DNA from: Agelaius tricolor
Lineage: Eukaryota > Chordata > Aves > Passeriformes > Icteridae
Length of the DNA: 64,000 nucleotides
Direction of reading: 5' to 3'
Assembly (NCBI GenBank): GCA_023055355.1
Contig: JALJCS010000006.1
Span: 34,248,501 to 34,312,500 of the forward strand
Part shown: positions 24,401-35,860 of the stretch, one piece after another
How the letters are laid out: each line of letters starts with the position of its first letter
Numbering within the stretch: position 1 is the first letter of the stretch
The notes under the pieces: generated by a model
The model's database searches: none
Told to the model about the DNA's origin: nothing
Seen by the model: the letters and a program-made list of their open reading frames with translations, nothing else
Made by a program: the position numbers and the translations under genes

Positions 24401-26929
24401 AGGTGATGTAGATTTTTTTTATTTGACTAGAAACATTAATTACTTTCTAAATACAATAATATTTTTTCAAACTGTGGGGTCTCATTTCTTTTACTGCAAC
24501 AAGTAACCCATTACCTAACAAAAATGTTTACATTAATCACAACCGCTCTGTATTTTAGTTTTTATACCACCGATTTTATTTTTGTTTAGAACTGAACTCC
24601 CTCAGGCATTCTTTTATGCCAACCGTTAATTTCTATCAGTGATAAAGTTCCCTTAAGCTTCTTTTAACATCTACTGGACATGACCTCATAAAATTTAATG
24701 CCACTCATTAACCCCAAGCACTTAACTTTACACAGTAATGTCAGGCATCTGACTTCTCAGTGCATGAGAAATCCAAGTGGGAACTGTTTGAGAGATACAA
24801 ATTACAAATCACTTGAGTAGTAGAAAGAGCTGCAGTGAACAATATTAAAGGGTAAATCAAGACTTGAGCAAAAGTAGGGTTCTTGTGATGCCTTCTATCT
24901 AAAATTATGAAACATACAAACGGGGGAGGCTGCAACGTGATTGTTTTGGCTTGTGAAAGGACTGAAATTCAGGGACTGAATGCCAGGTTTTCAGCACTGT
25001 CTGAAGCAAATATGATGTGCAGTCATGTTTTCTCGGCTGTCCAGTAGCCTTCAGGCATTTGGGAAGCAGAACAGGTTTTAGGGTCACCTCACATTCTGCA
25101 AAGGCCACACAGCAGCGAGACTGGGGTAAGCCAGAAGAAGCAGTTCCTTCAAAGTGCTCATTCCTTTTTTCCTGCAACAGCCTTGCCTAGGTTTAGCTTT
25201 AGAGTGTGGTTGTTCTTCCAATTTTGGTTATGTACCAAGAAAGCTCTCGGAGGGACAGCACTGTTTTTATTTTCCCCGAGATGCACAGATGGGTGATGTC
25301 TGCTTAACTCATTTAACCATATTTCCCAGTGGCTTCACACATGTTGGAGAAAATGTGGAAAATTCTAGAGGTGAATGAAAAAAAATACTTAACAACAATT
25401 TTCTGGCTTCTCTTGAACCATTCAAGGACATTTCTTGTGGGGAGCTGCAACTGAGTGACAGCCTGTCATGGCCCTGAGTGTAAAAAAAAGGCACATTGTT
25501 AGGATAAAAAAAAGTGGCTTATTTTGTATTTCTGTTGGCTCAAGAGATATCTAGGCATGCTCTATGAAAAAGGACAGTGCTATGCAGCTAGAAACATGGC
25601 CCATCAGAGTTCCTGATAGCAATCTGCTTATTCAGCTCTGTTATGAAAGGTCCCCTCCCCCAGACTGTACACAGGGTTTGCTTTTTCTTGGTGTCACAGG
25701 CTGTTACATTCTGGGTTAAGCAGTTGATGCTGTTGGAGCAGGGATCAGCTTAACATTTCTATACAAATTATACAAGGTAGCTATAAATTGCTTCATGAGA
25801 AGCCACGTGAGATTTGATGTGATGTCTTTAAGTGCTACAAGTTTATTTATTTTTCAGCAGCAAAAAGAGCTGGCTCTCAGAACTAAGCGGTAGCTCCTGA
25901 ATTTACTGATCTTAACTGGGAAATGTATTCTCTGCTACACCGTAAATCTAAACAGAAGGAAGCTGTTTTGCTGAAGCTTTATCTACACGGAAAGGTATCC
26001 CTAAGCCAAAGGTAGGTATGACAGAATTGAGGTTTTCACATATGAACTACTGTGATCTCTGATATGAGCCCCAGCTCCAATTTCTCTGAATGACTATTTA
26101 AGCTATAAACCACCCAGAACCAAAATCTACAGTCAATACACACACCACACTATTGAAAATGGTTTTGCATCTTGCCTGCCACTGGTCTAAGATCACTTTA
26201 GCATAATTACAGCTTGATGCAACATCAGTAAGTGTGCATCAGTTGGAAAAGTTTTTATTGCCTAATAGCAGGGAATAGTAATAAAGCAGATGTACACCAG
26301 GCCACATGACAATGGCAACCAATTGGTCTGTGTTTGGCAAAGCAAAGTATTAATGTTTTATAAACACAATGTATGTTATACTTTTCTAACAACAGGGGTG
26401 TAAATCTCTGCACAGCATAAACACTTGTGTGGATCAACACAGAGATACTGCTGTGATAGGTACTTTGAAGTTGCAGATAAGAGCTCAAGCTGCAAGATGC
26501 CAAAAAAATTGGAAGTTTGTAAAGAATCACTGCCAGACTCTTAAATGTAGTAGCACTTGTGGGACTTTCTGAAATATAAATAGTAATTACCTTCAATGCA
26601 GAATGTATTTGCAAAAATAAATGTACTGGTGCATATACCAAAACTCACAACTCAGTTTCCTATTCGAGAACCAAACTTTAAAATCTGCTAATTGTGAGTA
26701 AAACAAGCCCCAAAATACTCTTTTGCTCAACACCCCCTACCCCACAGTGCCCAAATCCACGTACACATGGGCACGCACATACACAACCGCTCCAATATCC
26801 ATACGCAAACACGTCAGCCTTAGTGTGAGGGCATCTACCTTGTAGACAATTCAATCAATCTCTCAAGTGACACTCACACGTGCCTGCACACACAAAAGCA
26901 GATGTGGCATTAAGATTTACAAAGTTATT
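18421..26929. other. Intronic stretch, no gene seen
   Basis: About 8.5 kb of non-coding DNA. Two intervals are less AT-rich than their surroundings: 21130-22040 (G/A-rich on the plus strand) and 23600-23890. Both carry unremarkable overlapping open frames of 60 to 95 codons and could be old repeats that I cannot identify. The 128-codon minus frame at 26255-26641 has no domain, no codon-bias signature and no neighbouring exon. I see no RNA gene. Confidence 0.5.
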
Positions 26930-27260
26930 GAAACTTTTAACAAGTAAAACGCATCTTTACTTAGCTACACCAGAATGAGGAATAAAGGGGTTTACATATG
27001 TTCCAATTCTAAACCTATCAATCAAACCCATGTTATTCCTTTGGGAGCTTATTTACATGCATATTTATCAGCCTCACATGCTAATTCCCTGCTGTTTTAT
27101 GCCTGCGAGGCATGTTTATGAGTCATAATTGTTGATCTCATTTGATGTATTTCACTGAAGTAAGACATTATTCAGTTATGTGGCCTAATGTCAATGAATT
27201 ACGATGACCTGATCTTCGAAATGCAACTTGCTCTTTAATTTTTATTAGAGCATTACTTAT
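26930..27260. promoter_or_regulatory. Candidate conserved enhancer block near 27 kb
   Basis: The block is free of simple repeats and dense in developmental transcription-factor motifs. A PBX/HOX-type ATCAATCA lies at 27017-27024, an octamer-like ATGCATAT at 27057-27064, and several TAATT/AATTA homeodomain cores at 27120-27200. This texture is typical of deeply conserved intronic enhancers in vertebrates, but conservation is inferred, not observed. Confidence 0.35.
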
Positions 27261-30200
27261 TCAGAAGAAGAAATACAGTAAAATGGAAGATCACATGTTT
27301 TTATAGCCATTTTACTTTAACATCTGATTTTTGAAACACTCCTCCCTACCTCTAGGCAAAGTTTTAAAAGTGTAATTCATAAACACCAAATGAAAAGAAT
27401 TTTTCCCTGAAATTAGTACACATTACTCAGAGTGGGACCTTTTATAGATGTTCTTATTTTGTTTTAACCAGCCACAAGACAGGCCTTTGGAGCACTGGCA
27501 TATGGTTTGCAAAAGAAAAACAACCCGACTCAATTCAAAGCCCTGAATTTGTTCTTTGCCTTAACTTCATCAAAACTGAAACCAGACAGAGACTTCACAG
27601 CAACTGAGAAATTATTGCTAAAGTAAGTTAAAGGTCCCCACACTGACTCATCATCTTTAATGCTAAGTGGTGCCAACTTATAAACACTAAATCACTTGAT
27701 GGTCAAAGTAAAGACCTAAAGAGGGAATAATTATGATGTGTACAAACTTCACTGCAGTAGCCTGTATTGTGCCATTAATGGCTATTTCTAGGTGGCAAGC
27801 CAGAAATGGTGATAGTAAGCATCCATGCTGTAGGAGTCAATGTAAGTTGCTCCTTATCCTAGGCTAATAAAAAATTAGCATTGTACACATAATTTACTAC
27901 ATGATTTTCAGATGTCCCCTTTTCCTATCTTAATATTCAGTATTGTTTTTATGCAATTATTATCAATTAAATATGTTCAAAAGTTTCCAAATTGCTGCTC
28001 TGAGCTACAGCTTTAGCATGGAACAGAGTAGTATGCAGGAAAATAAAACTATCTTTAGCTAAGCAATGCAAATTCAAAGTGCAGGCTCATTTTTCCATAA
28101 GAATCTCAAACTGACTATGACAGATATGAGTAAGTATCTTGGAAATCACAGAAAATCTGCATGTATCTTCCTGAATTTGTAATATCCAGAGGACTGGATA
28201 TACATTATATACAATATAACATTAATTCCAAGACAAAAAATCCTCGGGATATTTTTCATGTCCACAATTAAATCAGGCTTTATATGCTCTTTTTTAAAAG
28301 TGAAAAGGAGCATTTATTCCTGTGTTTACATAGTATTTTTCCAAATCAGAAGTTTGCTTCTGGCAGGCATACATTACAAACCAGTTTCTCTAAAAAACCT
28401 AAAAATCTTCACTTGAACAAGTAGTTGTTCTAATGTCACAGTTACAGGAGTATAACTTTAGTTCATACAAATGCCACAACTAAAACTGTTTTATGTTCAT
28501 AATAAATAAAAATTTAAAAAATATATTAAATTTAATTCTGAAAAAAAAGTCAATTCCATAACTTTTCAAACAGAAGTCTTCACTTATTATTCAGTATGTT
28601 ATTGTCTCAAGAACCCCAGAACAGAGCTAGAGCTCTCCACAGTGTAAGCTCTAATTTAAAGCCCCTCTTTATTTCAAATTCAAATAAGCAAAAGACACAA
28701 GCTCATCTGCCAGGGATACTTTTATTTTAATTTTCTTTTTCCTTTTTTTGTTTAGAATAGCAACAATTAATGCTACACTTTTTCTGACAGTAAAGTCTTC
28801 ATCTTAGTAAGGCAATAATGTTGTGGGGACATAGCTGTAATAATTCAGAATGGAGCTTTGTAGACTTTTGCAGAGAAGTATTTTCTTTCATACCTCAATA
28901 AACAATGAAACTATATTGGGTCACAGAAGTTTGGAGGTGGCCCTGTGGCTCCATATGCTTCTCTCCTCGATTAAGATAACATCTGTTCTGGCCACCAGTC
29001 AGCAAATCAAATTTGATGAGAATTCATCTGTGTGCAAAGTAGAAATGCCCAATAATGGACAGATTTATGTTTCATTGCTCCACCCTTTCAATATTTCAAA
29101 TTGTATGTAACAAAACAAACATTGGTATCTTCCAAAATTACAACTAACATATTAAAAAAAAATGTACCCCTTTATAAGGAAACTCAAAACATTATCAGAT
29201 CATTGCAAACATATTTTCACATGTATTACATGATCTATCCCTTTAATTGTACTTAGTACTGAAACACTATACTGTTCATTTTTCCTAAGGTTAAATCATT
29301 GATTCCATTACAAATCCAATTTCGCAGAAGAAAAGAATTATCACCACCATAAAAGCTTTATCTGGATGAAGTTTGTGCCTTTTAACTTTTAGGAAGATCA
29401 AGAATAATAATTTGCAATGGGATATCAAAATTTTAGTGGAGAAATTTATCATACACGCTACTTGCTAATATTTTGGTTATATGGTCCCAGTTTCACTAAA
29501 CTGGATGGGATTTGTTCAAAAGTTTGAGCATAGTCTTCCTATCCCAGAGTTCATGCGTTATTGTGCATCACTTGAGTATCCAAGCAAAAGATTTAACTGC
29601 CAGCTGTTTGCACAGAAATAAGGTATTTAGAATTTATCACTAAAGGTGTAAAACACCTTTATTGATCATTCAGCCCAAATTTGACTGAACACCACCACGT
29701 CAAGTAAACCATAGCACTGTTGTGCTTGCTTTGAAAAACTCTTGTGAGAAGTATTTTCCCTCTACTTAAGACAGGACCTGGCAATATTAAGATACAAAAC
29801 TATGAAATAAATAAGCATAAATAAATCAACTTTGACAATCAGTTCATTAAAGTGGACTAGTATTCCTTAGATTTTCAGCCAAATCATGTTTTAATAGTAA
29901 TGCACATATATATCTGTACTGAGACACCATTTATCAAAGGTTCAGGAATAGTTAAATGTATTCAAAACATTTGAATTTTATTTAATTACTCAAAATACTG
30001 AAAAGGTGACAATGGTCTACATCTTTTGAAATACTTTTCACTTCCATTACCAAAAATACTTTTAGTTGCAATTTCTGAGATGATATATGCTCATTTAAGT
30101 TTGTATATAAAACATTAAACAGTTGTGTGTGTGTGTTTTCTGTACCGAAGTTACACTTTCTTAGTTAAGTAGCTACCTGCCTCACAAAAACTGTCTGAAA

Positions 30201-31849
30201 GAAAGAGCTGAAGGATGGCATCATCACTGATGCAGTGTCCTGCACCTTGAATGATGCTCCTGGCCCTGCTACAGACCTCTTGTATGAACAAGCCCTATCA
30301 TTTCCCCAGCCTCAAATTCCTTTTTGCATGAGAACACATAATCTCGCTGCTCTCTCTATGGCAGTTATGAGAATGAATTTCATTGCTTCTTGTGTATATG
30401 ACACCTTCTAAAAGGTAAGCACACAGATGCAAAACAAACATCCCAAGTCCCACTTCCCTTTTCAAGCAGATCAAGCCAAAGAGCACAAATTGCATCACAG
30501 CCTTGTGTGGTTGTCAGAAATGGTGAAAGTAAGTCTCATTTGCTATATCCTTTTGTGTCATTTGTGCTGTGGTTGAAATGTTATAGTCACATGACTACTG
30601 ATGTAATGAACTAAACATGTAACATGATGAAGAAACTGAACAAAGATAGTTATGAATACCTAAAAGATATTCTAGATCTGACAGAAGTGTTCAGTCTTGT
30701 CACAGAGTGTGTCTATGTACATCCATATAAATCTGAAGCTTAAAATAGTCAGAAACAAAACCCACTGATAGTTCACTTAAACAAAATAAGATTTAAACAC
30801 AAGCTGGCACACATGCCTGTGAAATGTGATGGTCCTTATCCAGCATTGCTTAGATTTGAGCTAGTTTGCTATTTTGTTGACTGAAAAAAGATAGGCAAAA
30901 GCAGAAAGGCTATCGACATTTCTCTCTGTCCCCCCATTTTAGCACTCATGTTTAGTGAGAAAGGTGTTCTCTTATTATCCTGTATATTTAGCCTTTTTAA
31001 AATTATTGTGTATTTTACAAGCAAAATGGAAATTGGGACTGACTTCAAGAATCAGTTATATGCGTTCTGCCTCTGCATGGCCAAATCTTGACACTAAATG
31101 CTTAAAATCTGAACTCTCCCAAAACAGGAACCCCAACTAACCACAATGCAGTACCCTGGGCTAAATGACTGCTTCCCTTAAAGGGCACTCAGGCTTGTTA
31201 CCTTTGCAGCCAATTGGAACCTAGCCATTAATTTTAATAGGGTCAGGATCGGGCCCCTGACTTTTTCGACATCAAAGAAACATCTTTCACAGTCATGTTG
31301 TTATAAATAATTAAAGCTGATTAGTAATAATAAGGTACCTTAACCAAAAAGGTAAACAGTGGAGACATTTATTATCAAAGTAAGAAAAGAAAATTAAAAT
31401 AACCTCCAACACTTTTGTATGTGCAATTCATCAGGAAACGTTGTAAAAGAACAAAAACAAATGTTGGCTCACTCCAGAGGTTCTTTGTCATCATTAATGT
31501 ATTCAGGTTTTCACAGCTGAATTGCTGTACTTTGAAAAGATTTTCATGAAAGGAAACTCAAATTCAACGTTTAAACAAAGCTGTCAGGTTACCAAGATTC
31601 GTATTTGCTTGTATGTCCAGAAAATGTTTTATCCTTTTTAAAAACCCGTTAGGTTAGAAGTATTATTATTCCTTTGCTCTCAATTTGTAAACAACAGAAA
31701 ATAAGCTTTTGTTAAGCAGCACACATTTATTTATTTATTTGCTACTGCAAAGCTGAAACCAGCAGTTAGAAATATCTGTTCCAAAGCGGAGGTGAAACTA
31801 CCTGGTACAGATATTTTACTTCATTACTAGTTCTGTTCCTCAAATTGAT
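27261..31849. other. Intronic stretch with minor repeats
   Basis: Non-coding, AT-rich. It contains a 9-bp-arm inverted repeat of T-box half-sites at 29641-29661 (listed) and a short (TG)n at 30124-30136. An ATTT-repeat lies near 31728-31740. No exon or RNA gene recognised. Confidence 0.5.
29641..29661. repeat. Inverted repeat of T-box half-sites
   Basis: TAAAGGTGT and ACACCTTTA form perfect 9-base arms around a 3-base AAA spacer. Each arm includes AGGTGT, the T-box half-site, in everted orientation. It could be a T-box factor dimer site or a chance palindrome. Confidence 0.5.
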
Positions 31850-32130
31850 ACAAATGGCCTCCTTCTGTTTCTGTCTGTCTGGTTGCCTGATCAGCGGAGC
31901 TAATTGTCAGAGCTGGGGAGATTTCCTATACCTAAACAGAAGATATGCAGTTTGTAACCTGCTTAATTTGCCTTATGTCCTGGATGGCCCTCAGTATGTT
32001 GTTCATTAAAGTATCAGCTGTTTCGGCTGTTGCAGTGGCAACCTAAGCATAGGCCTATTTTTCTTTGTTAAAAGGCCAGATTGTCAATAAATAATACACA
32101 TCTTACCAGATAATTTATTACCACTTAAAT
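31850..32130. promoter_or_regulatory. Candidate conserved enhancer block near 32 kb
   Basis: About 280 bases of balanced composition, without simple repeats, packed with recognisable sites. A TAATTG homeodomain core lies at 31901-31906, a CAGCTG E-box at 32015-32020 and an RFX X-box-like palindrome at 32029-32042. A SOX-type CTTTGTT (32063-32069) and a FOX-type GTCAATAAATA (32083-32093) follow. The clustering within 200 bases resembles a neural or ciliary developmental enhancer. Conservation and activity are inferred. Confidence 0.4.
32029..32042. promoter_or_regulatory. RFX X-box-like palindrome
   Basis: GTTGCAGTGGCAAC differs from the ideal symmetrical RFX X-box GTTGCCATGGCAAC at two central positions and keeps both GTTGC and GGCAAC half-sites at correct spacing. 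Confidence 0.5.
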
Positions 32131-33417
32131 ATGACAGTACTTTATTTCTCTCCCCTTTCACATGTCTTAGTTTTGCATGTCAAAAGAGGACAAGGGCAGG
32201 GAGTATCCTGGGTACCATGAGGCTAAAGATTAAGGCTTATTAGCAAATCAAAAGCCTAAAACTGAAGCTTTGCAGTATCAATTGAGTGAAAGTAGGTTGA
32301 AACTTTCTCTTTCTAAAATAAGGAATTCCAGGCCTTTATAAATGTCCACATACATGAAAGACAGGAAACATCCCATCTGTAGTGACATATTTCTGTTATA
32401 TAGAACAATCAATTTCTAATTCAATCAAATTTGTGACAGTTAAGCTCTTTAAAAATGTTTTAACATACATTTAATCTCAGATACAGAGGTCTGTAACATC
32501 AGCTAGCTGCTCACAATTCATACACTGCTTTGTAAATTACAATCTTTAGTACGTCAGGACAGAAGTGAACCCAGACATTTAATTATTATCCTGTACCAAT
32601 CATGCTGGCCTCAGCTAGAATTCTGATTTACTAGTCTTTCATTATACATACACAAGTACAATCAAATGTGTACAGTTCAATTTTTTTAAATTAAGAGAAT
32701 CTGCCTTTTCCATATGTAGGAGATATAGCCATTTAACATAATTTGAACATTTCCTGGAAACACTTAATATGTAAGGTATTTATGGCCAGTAATCTTCATA
32801 TTATATTTCTGTGTAAAGTCTGAGTAAAATATTCAAAAGAATGATTGTATTCTCATTCTTATCTTATGTATAACTTTTTATAATGTACTAGTTTTAAACC
32901 ACTTTTAATTACATTTACAGAGGTTGTATTAAAAAAGATTATTCTGTTTTATTTTGTTGTTCACTAGGTTACTATAGTTTAAATGGAAATTTCTTCTTGG
33001 TATTTTAAGGTTCTCTAAGCATGTAATATTTATTTTAAAAAATTAAATTTCTTTTTCATTTAACTTGCTTTTTTTCCTTTTATACTACAAGTATTATTAT
33101 GCTACACATATACTAGGAAGCGAGATGAGAGCCAACTAGTTGATCTTTAACTTGGATTTGGAAAGAACTAGGAAAAGAAACATAAACACTCAAATCAGGC
33201 TCTCCCAAAATAGGGTCACAAGGAGTTGTTAGAAGAATGACATGAGGCTGACAAGTAATTTATGCCAGTATTCAGGCAGAATTGTATCTGGAAAGACCTG
33301 GAAACTCCCAGCTCAGATGACTAACTGAGGTAGTGTGCTAGTGTCGTTAGTGAGAATAGTCTTGTTTTCATTTAGAGTGGAACTTCCAAAATGACATTTT
33401 TAAAATTTCACTTGGAT
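32131..33417. other. Intronic AT-rich stretch
   Basis: Strongly AT-rich, especially 32.6-33.1 kb, with short A and T runs. No gene, RNA or clear repeat. Confidence 0.5.
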
Positions 33418-33592
33418 CAAGAGAAGTTGCGGGTGCCCAGAGAAGCTGTGGATGACCATCCCTGGAAGTGTTCAAGGTCAGGCTGGAGGAGATCCTGAGC
33501 AACATGATTTAGTGGGAGGCTTCCTGCCCATGGTGGGAGGGCTGAAACTGGATGGTCTTTCATTTGTTTTCCAACCCAAACCATTCCATGAA
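33418..33592 (+). mobile_element. CR1 LINE 3' end, plus strand, 5'-truncated
   Basis: The plus strand follows the CR1 3' region in order: a CCCAGAGAAGCTGTGGATG block, CATCCCTGGAAGTGTTCAAG, an AGCAACATGATTTAGTGGGAGG block and GGATGGTCTTTCATTTG. The terminal CCAACCCAAACCATTCCATG corresponds to the CR1 end with its ATTCTATG-type repeat, mutated here. It starts well inside the element, the usual 5' truncation. Open frames of 70 to 88 codons across it are non-functional. It is antisense to the host exons. Confidence 0.87.
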
Positions 33593-35689
33593 CAGACATC
33601 ACTGTCCAAAAGGTCATCCCTAGTATCTGCCATACCAACCACTGAAGGCCATTTCCCTACATGATGTTTCTGCCAGTTTCCCATGTCAGAGAATAATCTC
33701 CAAACTGCAGTTAATGCAATGTGCAACTCATGCGAAGCCACCAAACCCCCCCTGTATCTACCAATTCTAGAGAGGAGAACCCATCTCTTAAAGCTGGTAT
33801 TTCACAAGTCCATGGTAGCCCTACTCACATTTGCTCCCACAACTGAAGTAATTAAAAAAACTCCTGCAATTCCTAAATACAATTTTCCAGTAAGGCACTG
33901 AAACCAAAGGGCCCACAAGAAGCAAATTTCTAAGAGCATGTCAACACTTCTACAAATACATTATTTCAAGTAAAAATTGTACTGTGTGATACCTAGGATA
34001 GCTAGATCTTCAACTAACTATATTAAATATATGCATTTTTAAACACGCATAGCTTCTCTGTTAACAGATCTTTTAATAAAAATGTCTAATACAGAAAAGA
34101 GGAAAATGAAGAGTTCTAGAGAAACAGCTAGTGACAGCCTGAGTTAGCTCAAGATACACTGTGTTGCTCCAAAAGCCTTTGTCACTACAATCCTGTTGCA
34201 GCTCAACTCAATTAAAGGAAGCTAAACAGCAGTTATTATTAATAAATGAATATTAAAATGCTTGTTATGTTAGCATATGGCGTTTGAACATGTAAAAACC
34301 ATTCTTGTTTTTATTCATCCAATATGAAGTGAAACAGACTGAGGATGGCCCCTTCTCTTCCATCATACCTGTGCCTTTAATGAGGAAGCCAAGCCCTGCA
34401 GAAGCACAAAGGTTTTGAACAGGACCACTAGCAAGAACTGTGCTAATGGGGCACACTGAAGATTTCTGGCTGAAGGGTAAAACTCCCCAGTGAAGGACAC
34501 AGGGCTTTTTCAGGGCCTGGTGTAAACCACAGCATGGAACCCCAAAGACATTAAGAAACAATCACAACCCTCAGTTCTTCTGTTCCAGTATAATGCAAAG
34601 AGGTTCTCTGTTCCAATCTTGTCTTTTTAATGAAAACACACAGTAGCATGCATATTTAAAAGGACTCTTAAAAACAAAATGCTCTATTTCATGTACATGT
34701 CACTCCCTGGAGAGAAGATGGAATAACACACATTATATGGCACACATGACGTCATAAAATATGCTATCAAAAATATTTGATAAGAAAATAGTAAGTCTTC
34801 CAACAACTCGCTGTATTCTGAATTACTTTTACCTAGGAACATACTGCTCACACAGAGAGGTGCAGACCTCTGTGGTTTTTTTTTCCTTTAAATGAACTGA
34901 TCTCTAAAAATGGAGGTAAATAAATGCTGTACAGGGCAATGCACATTAGCACTGTATATCTGGGTGAAGGGGGCTTTAAGGGGAAAAAACCCTTAACTTA
35001 TAACACTGAGTAGCTAAGGACCAGTTAGATGATAAAGTCATTTTCTGACAGCAAAAATTCACTTAACCCTGTAAGGAACGTCTAGAGCCAAAACAGTACA
35101 TGTCAATTACACTAAAGATTTGGGCAAATTATTTGATAACACATGCTTTGTCCAGAAAAGATGGCATTTACTTTATTACTTCATTCCCCTCTGTTTTCTA
35201 CTTGTTTTCTGTATGACACTAATATAAACCAGGAATCTTAAATTTCACATAAGGTATAGTTCTCCATGGAAATACTTTCTAGTGATCAGGGCTATGAGGT
35301 TAACACCAGAATAGCATAATTGTCCAGAGACAAGCAATGGAAACACCCACACAGTATATGGCCAAAATGGAAATATGAATGCTCTCTTATCATTTCTCAT
35401 ATTTTTTCACAGCAGGTTTGAGAATCAGAAGGGATGCAATAGTAAGTATGAGGTCAGGAACTTATCTGGCTCAACTGGATTACTTTCAGTCACACACTCC
35501 AGTAGTTACCTTTGTCCTTCCAGCAACATCAACCTTCTCTGTGCTCACCACCAACTGTAGCCCTTACACATGAAATATATCCTGCCAAACTCCAAAGCAC
35601 TCTGACCCATTAAAGGTTTCCCCTTTTCTTCTATTGAGAACAAAAAACACATTACATTTTTCTATGTGAAGTATGCTATTAAATAATAG
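33593..35689. other. Intronic stretch
   Basis: Non-coding, with no recognised element. A short inverted repeat, TTAAGGG and CCCTTAA around 7 bases, lies at 34976-34996. Confidence 0.45.
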
Positions 35690-35860
35690 CTTGTACACTA
35701 ATTAAAGCAAATGTAATTGTGAGAACACACTGACATTGTTAAAGTAAATTACCCAATTTGTTAATAGTTTCAAGTGACCTTAATTGTATTAATTGTGATA
35801 TTGAGCAAATTAAATTGAAGAGTATTAAATGCATTGTTCCAGTCTGTCCTTAGAGGATCA
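35690..35860. promoter_or_regulatory. Candidate homeodomain-rich regulatory block
   Basis: About 170 bases with at least six TAATT/AATTA cores. An NKX2-type TCAAGTG at 35770-35776 is followed at once by TAATTG (35781-35786) and ATTAATTG (35788-35795). The AT-rich background raises the chance frequency of such cores, so this is weaker than the block at 32 kb. Confidence 0.28.

Noticed and set aside
26255..26641. 128-codon minus-strand open frame
   Set aside because: No recognisable motif and no supporting exon structure.
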